DNA from: Hyphomicrobiales bacterium
GTDB taxonomy: Bacteria > Pseudomonadota > Alphaproteobacteria > Rhizobiales > Xanthobacteraceae
Reading direction: 5' to 3'
DNA: 61,028 nucleotides
NCBI GenBank assembly: GCA_021730985.1
Contig: JAKFYI010000009.1
Coordinates: 1-61,028, forward strand
Each line of letters begins with the position of its first letter. The first letter of the stretch is position 1. Both the position numbers and the translations under genes were made by a program. The notes beneath the pieces are model-generated. The model did no database searches and was not told the origin of the DNA. It was given only the letters and a program-made list of their open reading frames with translations. This document shows, one piece after another, positions 53,134 through 61,028 of the stretch.

Positions 53134-54680
53134 GCGAACAACCCATGCAGATACCAGCGCGGCCTTGGCGTCTCGCTGCCGAACAGACCTTCGCGATAAA
53201 GCCATACGCGCGCGCCGATGCCGCTTTCGACGCGGAAGTAATCGCGCGTGAGCTTGTTGCCGCGGTCGTCGCGCCACCATTCCATGGCGATGCGCTCCGG
53301 CCCCTCGACGCGGCGGACCTGATGCATGACGTGACGCCAGCGGAAGCGAACCGGAGGCCCGTCCGGCACCTCCGCGATGGCGTCGATGGGTTCCGGGCGC
53401 TCGAACAGCTTGATCGGACGCACCGGCGATAACGAATCTTGCCCCGCGCAAATTGGTGCCGGCACGGCCCGGACGGCCGCATGCGCAGGCATCGCCGCCA
53501 CCGCATACTCCGGTATGTGGGTGTCCTGCGCGACCGGGCGCGTCACGCGGCGCAGCCCGAAGCGCGCCCCCAGCCGATCGATCAGGTGCGCCAGTTCCTC
53601 GCTTTGATCGGAGCCCGCCAATCCGGTCTGTACTGGATCGCAGCGTTCGGTGACCAGCGCCGAAAGCCGGATCATGTCGAAGCCGAATCCCGGATCGGCG
53701 GCATCGCCGAGCACGGCAAGCCTGTCCTCGAATAGCCGCTTCACCCGGGAAGCCTCGCGCAGCGGTGCACCGGTGCCGATCTCCAACCGGTGCACCGCGC
53801 CGTCGGCGCGGAACAGCGCGAGCGCAATAACCCGCGCGCCCTCGCCGCGCCGCTCCAGCACGCGGCCGAGTTCATGCGCCAGTTGCTCGATGGTGCCGAG
53901 CACGTCGTCCTCTCGCGCGATCGGATCGGGGAAGCGCCGCTCCGCCATAGCCGAGGGCAACGGCAGCCGCGGCGTGATCGGCTCGCCGGCACAGCCGAGC
54001 GCCTGATCGAGGCGGCGCAGCAATCCATCGCCAAACCGCGCGGCGAACGGCGCGCGCGGCTGCCCGGCAATGTCCGCCACGCATTTCAATCCCATCCGCG
54101 CCAGCGCGGCTGCGGTTTTCGGTTCGACGCGCAGCGCCGCAACCGGCAGCGGCAGCATCGCCGCTACCGTCTCGCCGCGCGGAATAACAGTTACATCGCC
54201 ATAGCGTGCCACCGCCCAGGCACAGCCCACGCTATCGGCGACCGTGGCGCGGGCATGAAATCCCTGCCGCGCCAGCCGCTCGATGAGATCTCGCGCCATC
54301 GCCGCTTCGCCGCCGAACAGATGCGCGCAGCCGGTGACATCGAGCAACAGGCCGTCCGGCGTATCGAGACCTGCGAGTGGCGTGTAGCGGTCGATCCAAT
54401 CGGAAACGGCTTCGAGCACACGCAGGTCGGCCTCGGCGTCGGCCTCCATCACCTCGATGGAGGGGAACATCGCGCGCGCGTCGGCGAGCGGCATGCCGGG
54501 CTTGAGCCCGAGCGCGGTGGCCGCGTTGTTCACCGCCGTCAGCCGCAGCGCTGACTCGGACGGAGCCGCGATAATGTGCGGCGTCTTGTTATCCCGCGTG
54601 GCTAAGCCGCGCTCGATCCGATCGGTCGAGAGGCGGGGCAGCCACACCGACAGGTACCGCCGGCTGGAAGACATGTTCAT
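53130..54680 (-). CDS. imuB: ImuB, inactive Y-family polymerase-like mutasome hub
   Basis: A 516-aa Y-family-like protein (ATG 54680; ATG 54674 also possible). The opening YLSVWLPRLSTDRIERGLA lacks the acidic residues that Y-family polymerases carry in the first motif, as usual for ImuB, which bridges DnaE2, ImuA and the sliding clamp. DLLERLARQGFHARATVAD and LALFRADG are typical. The last part is a C-terminal extension ending PRWYLHGLFA. The start lies within the last 92 nt of imuA in another frame, and the stop overlaps dnaE2 (GTGA), so all three genes are coupled. Confidence 0.94.
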   Translation of the reverse strand: MNMSSSRRYLSVWLPRLSTDRIERGLATRDNKTPHIIAAPSESALRLTAVNNAATALGLKPGMPLADARAMFPSIEVMEADAEADLRVLEAVSDWIDRYTPLAGLDTPDGLLLDVTGCAHLFGGEAAMARDLIERLARQGFHARATVADSVGCAWAVARYGDVTVIPRGETVAAMLPLPVAALRVEPKTAAALARMGLKCVADIAGQPRAPFAARFGDGLLRRLDQALGCAGEPITPRLPLPSAMAERRFPDPIAREDDVLGTIEQLAHELGRVLERRGEGARVIALALFRADGAVHRLEIGTGAPLREASRVKRLFEDRLAVLGDAADPGFGFDMIRLSALVTERCDPVQTGLAGSDQSEELAHLIDRLGARFGLRRVTRPVAQDTHIPEYAVAAMPAHAAVRAVPAPICAGQDSLSPVRPIKLFERPEPIDAIAEVPDGPPVRFRWRHVMHQVRRVEGPERIAMEWWRDDRGNKLTRDYFRVESGIGARVWLYREGLFGSETPRPRWYLHGLFA

Positions 54681-55377
54681 GATGATCCCAGGTGATGATC
54701 CACCGGCCGCAAGGTCCGCGCCGGTTCTTGACGAGAGAAAGCTCGAACGCCGCGCGGCCGAGCCCGCCGAACCGGTCGGGCTCGCTCGCCGCGGCAGCGA
54801 CCTGCCAGCGGGTCGATGCCGCGCTCGGCATCGACAGCCCGCCGTGGCGCAGCAGCAGGCCGAGGCACACGCCCTTGCCTTCCCGCGCCGCGAGCGAAAG
54901 CCTGCGCGTCGCGGTGAGGCCGGCGTCGGCGCCATCGCCGGTCAGTTCGGCTATGACGCTTGAAAGCGCGCCGCAGCGCAGCGCCTCCTCCATCGCCCAC
55001 AACACATCGACCGCGCGCGGCACCCGCAGCATCACCAGCCGCGCCGAATCGACCCCGAACAGGTCGAGGCCCGGGCCATAAGGTCCGCCCGCCTCGCTGG
55101 CTGCGTAGTCGGTCGCAATCCAAAGGGTCTCGCCCCGGCCGCGGCCCGACAGAGCGGCGAGCGCCATCGCAAAGCCGGTGGCGGCGGCGAGATGGACCGG
55201 GCCTACGGGGACAAGTTCGTGCAGACCGCCGCAGGCCAGTCCGCCGCCCAGCACAGCCCCGATGCCAGCATCGAAGCCGATCTGCCGGGAACCACCCGGC
55301 AGGGCGGGCCGGAGGCTGGGGTCGATCCCGGCCAGGGTCTGGCGAAGACGGTCGATGGTGGGCGCGGCAGAGCCCAT
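54589..55377 (-). CDS. imuA: ImuA, RecA-like SOS mutagenesis protein
   Basis: A 262-aa protein with RecA-like layout but a degenerate nucleotide site. GLACGGLHELVPVGPVHLAA, LWIATDYAASEAGGPYGPGL and LFGVDSARLVMLRVPRAVDVLWAMEEALR are ImuA/SulA-type landmarks. It supports DnaE2/ImuB mutagenesis. The start is preceded by AGGAACAAG, and a LexA box lies at 55386-55400, overlapping the leader. Its end overlaps imuB by 92 nt. Confidence 0.93.
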   Translation of the reverse strand: MGSAAPTIDRLRQTLAGIDPSLRPALPGGSRQIGFDAGIGAVLGGGLACGGLHELVPVGPVHLAAATGFAMALAALSGRGRGETLWIATDYAASEAGGPYGPGLDLFGVDSARLVMLRVPRAVDVLWAMEEALRCGALSSVIAELTGDGADAGLTATRRLSLAAREGKGVCLGLLLRHGGLSMPSAASTRWQVAAAASEPDRFGGLGRAAFELSLVKNRRGPCGRWIITWDHHEHVFQPAVPVGVAAPPLDRSDRARLSHAG

Positions 55378-55385
55378 AATGGCTT

Positions 55386-55400
55386 GTTCCTGTTTTGTTC
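55386..55400 (-). promoter_or_regulatory. LexA box (GTTC-N7-GTTC) of the imuA-imuB-dnaE2 operon
   Basis: GTTC at 55386-55389 and GTTC at 55397-55400 are separated by exactly 7 nt, the alphaproteobacterial SOS box. On the minus strand TATAAG (55400-55405) overlaps it as a possible -10, and TTGACA (55427-55432) lies upstream as a possible -35, though spacing (19-21) is loose. LexA bound here would block imuA transcription until DNA damage. Confidence 0.88.
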
Positions 55401-55571
55401 TTATAGATTCCCTATCCGCGGGGGCCTGTCAACCAATTCGAACCAGAGAGAATTCCTATTTCCGCCGAGCGGCTTAGGACGCAGGCATATTCGGTTTACG
55501 GTGGGAACCGCAGCGGCCTCTATGCATTTTATTACAACGAACCGACATTCTCTCATTGAGTGCTCAGTGCC

Positions 55572-55772
55572 ATGCTCGCTGAATTCCTCCGCCAACAGGC
55601 CGGCTCCTGCCGCAGCCTCGCGCGCGCGACCTTCGACCTGACCACGGCGGAAAAGCTCCGCTACATGGCCGCAAGTCTTGAAGCCAAGGCAGAGACGCTT
55701 GACGACAAGCAGACGCCTGGCGCCCACCCCCTCCCGGGCAACGGCTTCTCCACCAACGAATCGCCCGGTTAG
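55572..55772 (+). CDS. Small helical protein with C-x2-LA-x11-LR motif
   Basis: A 66-aa protein from ATG 55572 (a GTG at 55560 is in frame). The N-terminal half is helical: LAEFLRQQAGSC, then RSLARATFDLTTAEKLRYMA and LEAKAETLDD. It shares with the 7651-7881 protein the ungapped pattern C-x2-LA-x11-LR-x2-A-x2-L-x3-AE. I associate such proteins with Bradyrhizobiaceae, where they are numerous and uncharacterised. The proline-rich tail looks unstructured. Confidence 0.6.
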   Translation: MLAEFLRQQAGSCRSLARATFDLTTAEKLRYMAASLEAKAETLDDKQTPGAHPLPGNGFSTNESPG

Positions 55773-55858
55773 AACGGCGTCTGAGCCGCATTCTGCCGGT
55801 TCCGCAATTCCGCTAACATTGCCGCGGGCACGCCCTCGTAACAGGTGCGCGAAGGCCG

Positions 55859-56845
55859 ATGAAATCATCCAGGCTTGCAGCATTCAGGCTTGCGGCTTTG
55901 GCCGCGATCGCCATCGCGGCCGCCCCCGCCGCGGCGCAGGATCTGGCCGGCAAGACCATCACCATTGTCGTTCCGTACTCGCCCGGCGCGGTCAGCGACC
56001 CGCTGGCGCGGCTGATCGCGCCGAAGCTCGCCGAATTGCTGGACGCCAAGGTCATCATCGAGAACCGCACCGGCGGCAACACCAACATCGGCATGCAGCA
56101 CGTCGCGAAGTCCCCGCCGGACGGCCGCACCTTGCTATTTGCCGGCACCCCGATCGCCGTCAACGTCGCGATCTACAAGGACAAGCTGCCGTTCGATCCG
56201 CTCAAGGACTTTGCGCCGATCTCGCTCGTCACCACCTCGTATTCCGTGCTGGTGACCAATCCCAGCCTCAAGGCCGGCAACGTCAAGGAACTGGTGGCGC
56301 TGCTGAAGGACCGGCCGGGCCAATTCACCTATGCGTCCGCCGGCAGCGGAAACATGACTCATCTCATCATGGAATTCTTCAAGCAGAAGAGCGGCACCGA
56401 CGTCATGCATGTGCCCTATCGCGGCGCGGGCCCCGCGCTCAACGACGTGCTGGCCGGCCACGCCGCCATGATGGTGATCAGCACGGGACCGGTCGAAGGC
56501 CACATCAAGGCCGGCCGGTTGCGCGCCATCGCCGTCACCGGCGACAAACGGCTCCTGCTCCTGCCGGATGTGCCGACCTTCGCCGAACAGGGATTGCCGA
56601 TGCCGGAGACGGATTACGGCACCATATTCGGCATGCTGGCGCCGGCCGGCACGCCACCCGCAACGATCGCCACATTGCACAAGGCGCTCACCACCGTGCT
56701 CACCGAGCCGGACATGCAGCTTCGCATCAAGTCGATGGGCTTCGAGCCGTCGCCGACCACGCCGGACCAGTACTTCGAGATCATCCGGTCCCAGATCGAC
56801 AAATGGACGCCGCTGATCGAGCGCGCCGGCATCACGCTGAACTAG
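55859..56845 (+). CDS. Bug/TctC-family solute-binding protein (first of tandem pair)
   Basis: A 328-aa exported protein with a signal ending PAAAQDLAG. Family segments are ITIVVPYSPGAVSDPLAR, ENRTGGNTNIGMQ and MHVPYRGAGPALNDVLAG. It has a clear C-terminal domain ending WTPLIERAGITLN. No transporter membrane genes adjoin. It is followed after 68 nt by a second Bug gene on the same strand. Confidence 0.92.
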   Translation: MKSSRLAAFRLAALAAIAIAAAPAAAQDLAGKTITIVVPYSPGAVSDPLARLIAPKLAELLDAKVIIENRTGGNTNIGMQHVAKSPPDGRTLLFAGTPIAVNVAIYKDKLPFDPLKDFAPISLVTTSYSVLVTNPSLKAGNVKELVALLKDRPGQFTYASAGSGNMTHLIMEFFKQKSGTDVMHVPYRGAGPALNDVLAGHAAMMVISTGPVEGHIKAGRLRAIAVTGDKRLLLLPDVPTFAEQGLPMPETDYGTIFGMLAPAGTPPATIATLHKALTTVLTEPDMQLRIKSMGFEPSPTTPDQYFEIIRSQIDKWTPLIERAGITLN

Positions 56846-56913
56846 CGGGCGTCATAGACTCTCGACTACAACCACACACGAGATTTTCAACTCGGAAAGG
56901 CCGCACCAACGCC

Positions 56914-57894
56914 ATGCATCATTCACTGTCGATTGTCTTACTTGCCATCAGCTGTGTCGTATCTTCAAGCGGTAGCGCAGCCAGCCAAGACTATCCGTCG
57001 CGGCCCGTGACGTTGATCGTCCCATTTGCCGCTGGCGGACCAACCGACGTTCTTGCTCGCGTCATAGCCGCGCGTATGAGCGAAATTCTGAAGCAGCCAA
57101 TAGCGATCGAGAACATCGCCGCCGGTGGCGGACAGACCGGCTCAAAACGCGTCGCAGACGCGAGCCCCGATGGCTATACGCTTGGGCTTGGTACCGTTGG
57201 CACTCACGCTCAAGGACAGACCCTCTACAGAAAGCCTCTTTACAACTCATCGACGGACTTCGTGCCGGTCGCACTGATTGCAGATGTCCCAATCGTGCTG
57301 GCGGCGCGCAAGGATCTGCCGGTCAATGGCATGCAAGAGTTCGTCGAATTTACCAAGAAGAACCAAAGCAAAATGTCTTACGGCACCGGCGGCACCGGGT
57401 CTGCGCCGCACCTTGCCTGCATGCTGCTCAACCACACGCTTGGCACTGACGCAACGCATGTGCCCTACCGCGGGACCGGGCCCGCAACACAAGATCTGCT
57501 TGCTGGACGCATCGATTTTATGTGCGCCGGGATCACAACAGCAAAGCCGCTTATTGAAGACGGCAGCCTCAAAGGCATCGCCGTCTTCGGTGGCAAACGC
57601 TCTGCTGCGATGCCTGCTCTGCCAACAGCCGTCGAGCAGAACGTCAACGTCGAGGCCTATACATGGAACGCGCTTTTCCTGCCGAAAGGCACACCCGGCT
57701 CTGTCGTACAAACACTTAACAAAGCCGCGATCGCGGCGATGAACACGTCTGCCGTTCGTGAAAAAATCGCAGCCCTTGGCGCACAGGTCGTTTCGGACTC
57801 ACAGGCAACACCAGACTATCTAGCGCAGTTGGTCAGGAGTGAGACCGCAAAGTGGGCGGGACCAATCAAGGCAAGCGGGATGCAGGTTGATTGA
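56914..57894 (+). CDS. Bug/TctC-family solute-binding protein (second of tandem pair)
   Basis: A 326-aa exported protein, signal ending SSGSAASQDYPSRP. Segments are VTLIVPFAAGGPTDVLAR, IENIAAGGGQTGS and THVPYRGTGPATQDLLAG. Its codons use more A and T in third positions than the neighbouring gene, so it may have come from a different genome and is not a recent duplicate of its neighbour. It ends 21 nt before a convergent MFS gene. Confidence 0.92.
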   Translation: MHHSLSIVLLAISCVVSSSGSAASQDYPSRPVTLIVPFAAGGPTDVLARVIAARMSEILKQPIAIENIAAGGGQTGSKRVADASPDGYTLGLGTVGTHAQGQTLYRKPLYNSSTDFVPVALIADVPIVLAARKDLPVNGMQEFVEFTKKNQSKMSYGTGGTGSAPHLACMLLNHTLGTDATHVPYRGTGPATQDLLAGRIDFMCAGITTAKPLIEDGSLKGIAVFGGKRSAAMPALPTAVEQNVNVEAYTWNALFLPKGTPGSVVQTLNKAAIAAMNTSAVREKIAALGAQVVSDSQATPDYLAQLVRSETAKWAGPIKASGMQVD

Positions 57895-57915
57895 TAGCCG
57901 CCAGCACCACCCCGG

Positions 57916-59109
57916 CTACTTTTCCTCCGGGGGCTTGATGTGCCGGAATGAAAACAACAGCGCGATATCATAGGCAATCTTGAGAACGCCGCAGACGATC
58001 AGCGGCAGCCCTGGAAATGCGGTCGTCATCAGCACGCCTGCGAAAGCGGGGCTGATCGCGGACGCGAGACCCCGCGGCACGGCGGTCACGCTTGCGGCGG
58101 CCGCCCGCTCGGCCGGAGTCACCGCTGCCATCACGTAAGATGTCCGCGTTGGCACGTCCATTTGTGACAGCGCGGACCGCAGCAAGAGAAGTCCCAGCAC
58201 GACATAAAGATTGGTTGCGAATGCAGCGGCGATCAGCAGCAGGCTGGAAGGGATGTGCGTGTACACCATCGTGTTGATCAAGCCGATCCGGTTCGCCAGC
58301 CAGGCGGCCACGGGATAGGAAAATGCGCTGAGCGTGCTGGCCCAGAAGAAGAATACCGCCGCAGCCGAAAGAGAAAGATCGAACCGCTCGAACAGCCATA
58401 ATGCGAGCAGCGATTGCACGACGAACCCCCCGGCAAACGAGTCCAGGGCGAACAGGGCAGCCAGCTTATAGACGACCGTTCGCGACGGGCCGAGTGGAGC
58501 GCTCGGAACAGCTTCGGTCATGTGCGCGCGCGGCAATTTCCCGTACAAGGCCGCGCTTACGATCCCCAGCGCGGCGTAGGCGTAGAACATCAGCTTGAAG
58601 CCGCCGACTGCGTCGATGCCCAGCGGTCCAAGGAAGTCCGGCAGTGCTGCGGCGAGCGATCCCGCTGCCGCCGCCAGCGCTCCAGTCAAGCTGTAGCGGG
58701 CAAACGTCCGCGTGCGGTCTTGGTCGGAGACGCCCCGCGCCAGCATGGCGTGCTCGATAGGCACCAGGACGCCCTGATCTCCTGCCGATGGATTGATTGT
58801 GCCGACGAAAGCGACCAGTGCGACAAATGCGAAGTCTTCAAATTGGGGAAAGGCGATTCCACTCGCTATCATGAGTCCTGCGCCGAACAGCAGCAACGTT
58901 CGCAGGTCATAACGGGGCGCGGCGGCTCCGGCACCGAGCGTCAGCAGCGCGGTGCCGAGCAGCGACATCGTCGCCACGATGCCGATCTGTGTCGGACTGT
59001 AGCCTATCGCCGTGAGATAGGCCGGCAGGATGATGATGGCAAAGCCGTCGCCGAAGCCGCGCACGCCACGGGCGGTGTAGAGAATAAAGACGCTTGACGG
59101 CGTCCTCAT
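57916..59109 (-). CDS. MFS transporter
   Basis: A 397-aa protein with about 12 hydrophobic helices. The loop GARGFGDGF-like region near the N-terminus (ARGVRGFGDGFAIIILPAYL) and RSALSQMDVPTRTSYVMAAVTPAERAAAAS fit the major facilitator fold. The substrate is unknown. ATG 59109 overlaps the stop of the upstream secreted-protein gene (ATGA), so the two are translationally coupled. Confidence 0.88.
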   Translation of the reverse strand: MRTPSSVFILYTARGVRGFGDGFAIIILPAYLTAIGYSPTQIGIVATMSLLGTALLTLGAGAAAPRYDLRTLLLFGAGLMIASGIAFPQFEDFAFVALVAFVGTINPSAGDQGVLVPIEHAMLARGVSDQDRTRTFARYSLTGALAAAAGSLAAALPDFLGPLGIDAVGGFKLMFYAYAALGIVSAALYGKLPRAHMTEAVPSAPLGPSRTVVYKLAALFALDSFAGGFVVQSLLALWLFERFDLSLSAAAVFFFWASTLSAFSYPVAAWLANRIGLINTMVYTHIPSSLLLIAAAFATNLYVVLGLLLLRSALSQMDVPTRTSYVMAAVTPAERAAAASVTAVPRGLASAISPAFAGVLMTTAFPGLPLIVCGVLKIAYDIALLFSFRHIKPPEEK

Positions 59110-59498
59110 CGCGAGCACGGACAAGTTGACACCTTGCCGATCCAATGGAGTTCCACGGCCTCGTCAGCCGACAAATCGATACTGACTGTCACAGACGGCG
59201 ATAGCCAAACGAACTCTTCTGAAAAGTCCATGTCGGGCGCATTTTCCTTCAGACGCGAGAACCCAAGCTCGAAATATCCTGAAGAATTTTCCGAGCAGCG
59301 CGATGCATCGGCCATCACGACGGCGCTCCATGTGCGCTCCAGGGCAGGACGCATCATCTTCGAAAATCGAACGTCAGTGACGGTCAACACCGGTCGGCAC
59401 GCCTTCTGTTCAGCCGCTGTTGCCATGCCCGCGAGCCCAATGACGTTCGCAAGGAACATCGGCGCACCAAGAATAAGTGATAGTTTTCCAGCAACCAT
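59106..59498 (-). CDS. Small exported protein, unknown function, coupled to MFS transporter
   Basis: A 130-aa protein from ATG 59498 with TGGAGA 7 nt upstream. The signal peptide (MVAGKLSLILGAPMFLANVI, ending ATAAEQ) is followed by a compact domain with scattered cysteines: QKACRPVLTVTDVRFSKM, ASRCSENSSGYFELG and WIGKVSTCPCSR. Four or more cysteines suggest disulfides in the periplasm. No family recognised. Its stop overlaps the MFS start. Confidence 0.72.
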   Translation of the reverse strand: MVAGKLSLILGAPMFLANVIGLAGMATAAEQKACRPVLTVTDVRFSKMMRPALERTWSAVVMADASRCSENSSGYFELGFSRLKENAPDMDFSEEFVWLSPSVTVSIDLSADEAVELHWIGKVSTCPCSR

Positions 59499-59887
59499 CT
59501 GTGATCTCCAGAGATTTGGAGACAACGCTTGGCTGCATGGCAGCTGATCGGGCGGTCGTCGCAAGCCCGATGTCCACCGCCGGATGAGGAGTTGTTGAAA
59601 TTCGGGATTCGCCAACAGCCCTCAACCCGGCAAGCGGGCGAAGTGCAGTTCTTGGGCGGGATGCCTTAGAAAGCCGGGCGACTGCGATCAAGCCCGACAC
59701 AAAATTGATGATGCAATTGACGGATCAAGTCAAGTTTGAGCTCTTGGTCAATGGCATATCGCGGGAGCGTGAAATGTCGCCCCTTCGCACTTTTCGGACA
59801 TGGCGCGATGTCCGACGCGAGTCCATTATGCCCGCCAAAGCGGACGTCCGCCGATCACCCCAAATTCATAACTTCACGCCCTAGCGC
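59499..59887. other. Intergenic region, 389 nt, no gene seen
   Basis: The stretch is less GC-rich than its surroundings. The only notable structure is TTGAC-N7-GTCAA at 59717-59733. Plausible promoters for the secreted protein (minus) and the acyl-CoA synthetase (plus) must lie here, but I cannot define them. Confidence 0.4.
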
Positions 59888-61028
59888 ATGCTCAGTCCTC
59901 CGCCCCGCCCGTCCAGCGAACTGATTGAACGCTACACCGCGCAAGGCTTCTGGCGCGGCGACACCATCTATGCGCTGGCGAAGGGCCATGCCGAGCGCGC
60001 ACCGAACGCATTCGCGGTTCGTGACCGGTTCCGCCGCGTTACCACCCGCCAGCTTGTCGATGCCGCCGATGCGCTGGCGGACGATCTTGCCCGCCGCGGC
60101 GTCGAGCCCGGCCAGCGGGTCGCGGTGTGGCTGCCGAGCCGGATCGAAAGCGTCGTGGCGCTGCTCGCCTGCTCGCGCGACGGCACGATCTGCTGTCCGT
60201 CGCTGCACCGCGATCACACGGTCGGCGATGTCGCCGCACTGCTGCAGCGCATGGGGGCCGCGGCGCTGATCGTGCAGAACGGTTACGGCGCCGATGCGGA
60301 CAAGCGCGAACTCGCATCGGCTCTCAAGGACGCATCCACGCTGCGTCATGTTTATGCGCTGGAGCCGCTGTCAATGGCGACGGCGGCCTGGCCGCCGTTC
60401 AAGCAGGATGTGTCCGCGAACCACCCAGCCGGCGGCCCGCTGAAATCCGATCCGAACACCGTCGTCTATCTCGCCTTCACCTCCGGCACGACCGGCCAGC
60501 CGAAAGGCGTGATGCACTCCGACAACACGCTGCTGGCCAACGCGCGCCAGCTTGCCAAAGACTGGCACGTCGACGAAACGTCGGTGGTGTTCTCGCTGAG
60601 TCCGCTGAGCCACAACCTCGGCTTTGGCGCCCAGGTGATGGCGCTGGCGATGGGCGGCGAACTGGTCATCAACGACATGCCGCGCGGCGCAAGCCTCGCC
60701 GACCGCATTCTCGAGACCGGCACCAGCTTCCTGGTGGGCGTACCGCCGAACGCCATCGACCTGCTCGCCGAGTTGCGTGCGCGCAACCTGAAGGGCCTTG
60801 GACGGCTTTCGGGGTTCCGCATTTCCGGCTCCGCGGTGCCGAGCGAGGTGGTCGCCGGCCTGATCCAGCAGGGCATCAAGCCGCAGACCGGCTACGGCAT
60901 GACGGAAAGCTGTTCGCACCAATACACGCTGCCGGACGACGATGCGAAACGCATCATCGAAACGTCGGGCAAGACCTGTCCCGGCTATGAACTGAAGATC
61001 TTCAGCACCGAGGATGCCAACGCCTGTC
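59888..61028 (+). CDS. AMP-binding acyl-CoA synthetase, N-terminal part; runs off the right edge
   Basis: The frame from ATG 59888 is open to the window edge (380 codons). The AMP-binding P-loop is FTSGTTGQPKGV near residue 200, and a later GYGMTES motif is present near 340. This places it with ANL-family acyl-CoA ligases, such as cyclohexanecarboxylate- or 2,3-dihydroxybenzoate-type enzymes. The C-terminal domain with its lysine is beyond the edge, so substrate and completeness are unknown. It is unlikely to belong to the NRPS locus at the other end. Confidence 0.9.
   Translation, partial: MLSPPPRPSSELIERYTAQGFWRGDTIYALAKGHAERAPNAFAVRDRFRRVTTRQLVDAADALADDLARRGVEPGQRVAVWLPSRIESVVALLACSRDGTICCPSLHRDHTVGDVAALLQRMGAAALIVQNGYGADADKRELASALKDASTLRHVYALEPLSMATAAWPPFKQDVSANHPAGGPLKSDPNTVVYLAFTSGTTGQPKGVMHSDNTLLANARQLAKDWHVDETSVVFSLSPLSHNLGFGAQVMALAMGGELVINDMPRGASLADRILETGTSFLVGVPPNAIDLLAELRARNLKGLGRLSGFRISGSAVPSEVVAGLIQQGIKPQTGYGMTESCSHQYTLPDDDAKRIIETSGKTCPGYELKIFSTEDANAC

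Noticed and set aside
56914..57894. A frame from 55678 running through both Bug genes as one 738-aa protein
   Set aside because: The upstream portion is out of frame with the first Bug gene and has no domain; the second Bug gene begins with its own signal peptide at ATG 56914.
1..61028. CRISPR array, prophage or insertion sequence
   Set aside because: No regularly spaced repeats, integrase or transposase frames were seen.

Overview
This 61 kb window is GC-rich, almost fully coding and reads as the chromosome of an alphaproteobacterium of the order Hyphomicrobiales, most like the Bradyrhizobium/Rhodopseudomonas/Xanthobacteraceae group. The pointers are a GcrA cell-cycle regulator with a cluster of GANTC (CcrM-type) sites upstream, a SAM-II riboswitch before metZ, the gene order argD-argF-hslO, an alphaproteobacterial LexA box (GTTC-N7-GTTC) before an imuA-imuB-dnaE2 cassette, an opgC gene, and five orphan Bug/TctC solute-binding proteins. 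The genus assignment is an inference from gene content; no 16S gene is present.

Layout. 1-6602: a divergent secondary-metabolite locus, with the N-terminus of a nonribosomal peptide synthetase on the minus strand facing a plus-strand run of a DUF697-like membrane protein, a 69-aa membrane protein, a cyclic-peptide-type ABC exporter, an SPFH/band-7 protein overlapping the exporter by 4 nt, and a 4'-phosphopantetheinyl transferase. 6852-11180: tRNA-Gly(CCC), small proteins, a double-length dCTP deaminase, the SAM-II riboswitch with terminator, metZ and a DUF4239 membrane protein. 11392-17004: a secreted sulfatase, a ThDP enzyme with a Bug protein, and an ABC-type binding protein. 17064-21123: a tightly coupled opgC-SGNH-SGNH operon, apaG and an L,D-transpeptidase-like protein. 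21162-25298: argD-argF-hslO and, divergently, gcrA.

25314-34354 is the phosphate regulon on one strand: a membrane protein related to LPG synthase/flippase, phoR, a Pho box, pstS, pstC, pstA, pstB, phoU and phoB. 34520-42018 is catabolic or accessory: a Pht5-like protein with DUF3237, a deacetylase with a Bug protein, two alpha/beta hydrolases (one with the full fluoroacetate-dehalogenase residue set) and a UbiD-type decarboxylase, plus a 93-nt nested palindromic repeat. 42240-47102 is a TetR-controlled RND efflux operon with a candidate operator. 48274-55400 holds a tiny membrane protein, a hydrolase and the SOS mutasome. 55572-61028 has a small conserved-looking protein, two tandem Bug proteins, an MFS carrier coupled to a secreted protein, and the start of an acyl-CoA synthetase.

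The least ordinary parts are the NRPS/exporter/SPFH locus, the opgC-SGNH-SGNH operon, the GANTC-dense gcrA promoter region, the riboswitch expression platform, the PstA with a periplasmic coiled coil beside a PhoR with no visible membrane segment, and two small proteins sharing an ungapped motif. Nothing in the window looks like a CRISPR array, prophage, transposase or integrated element.
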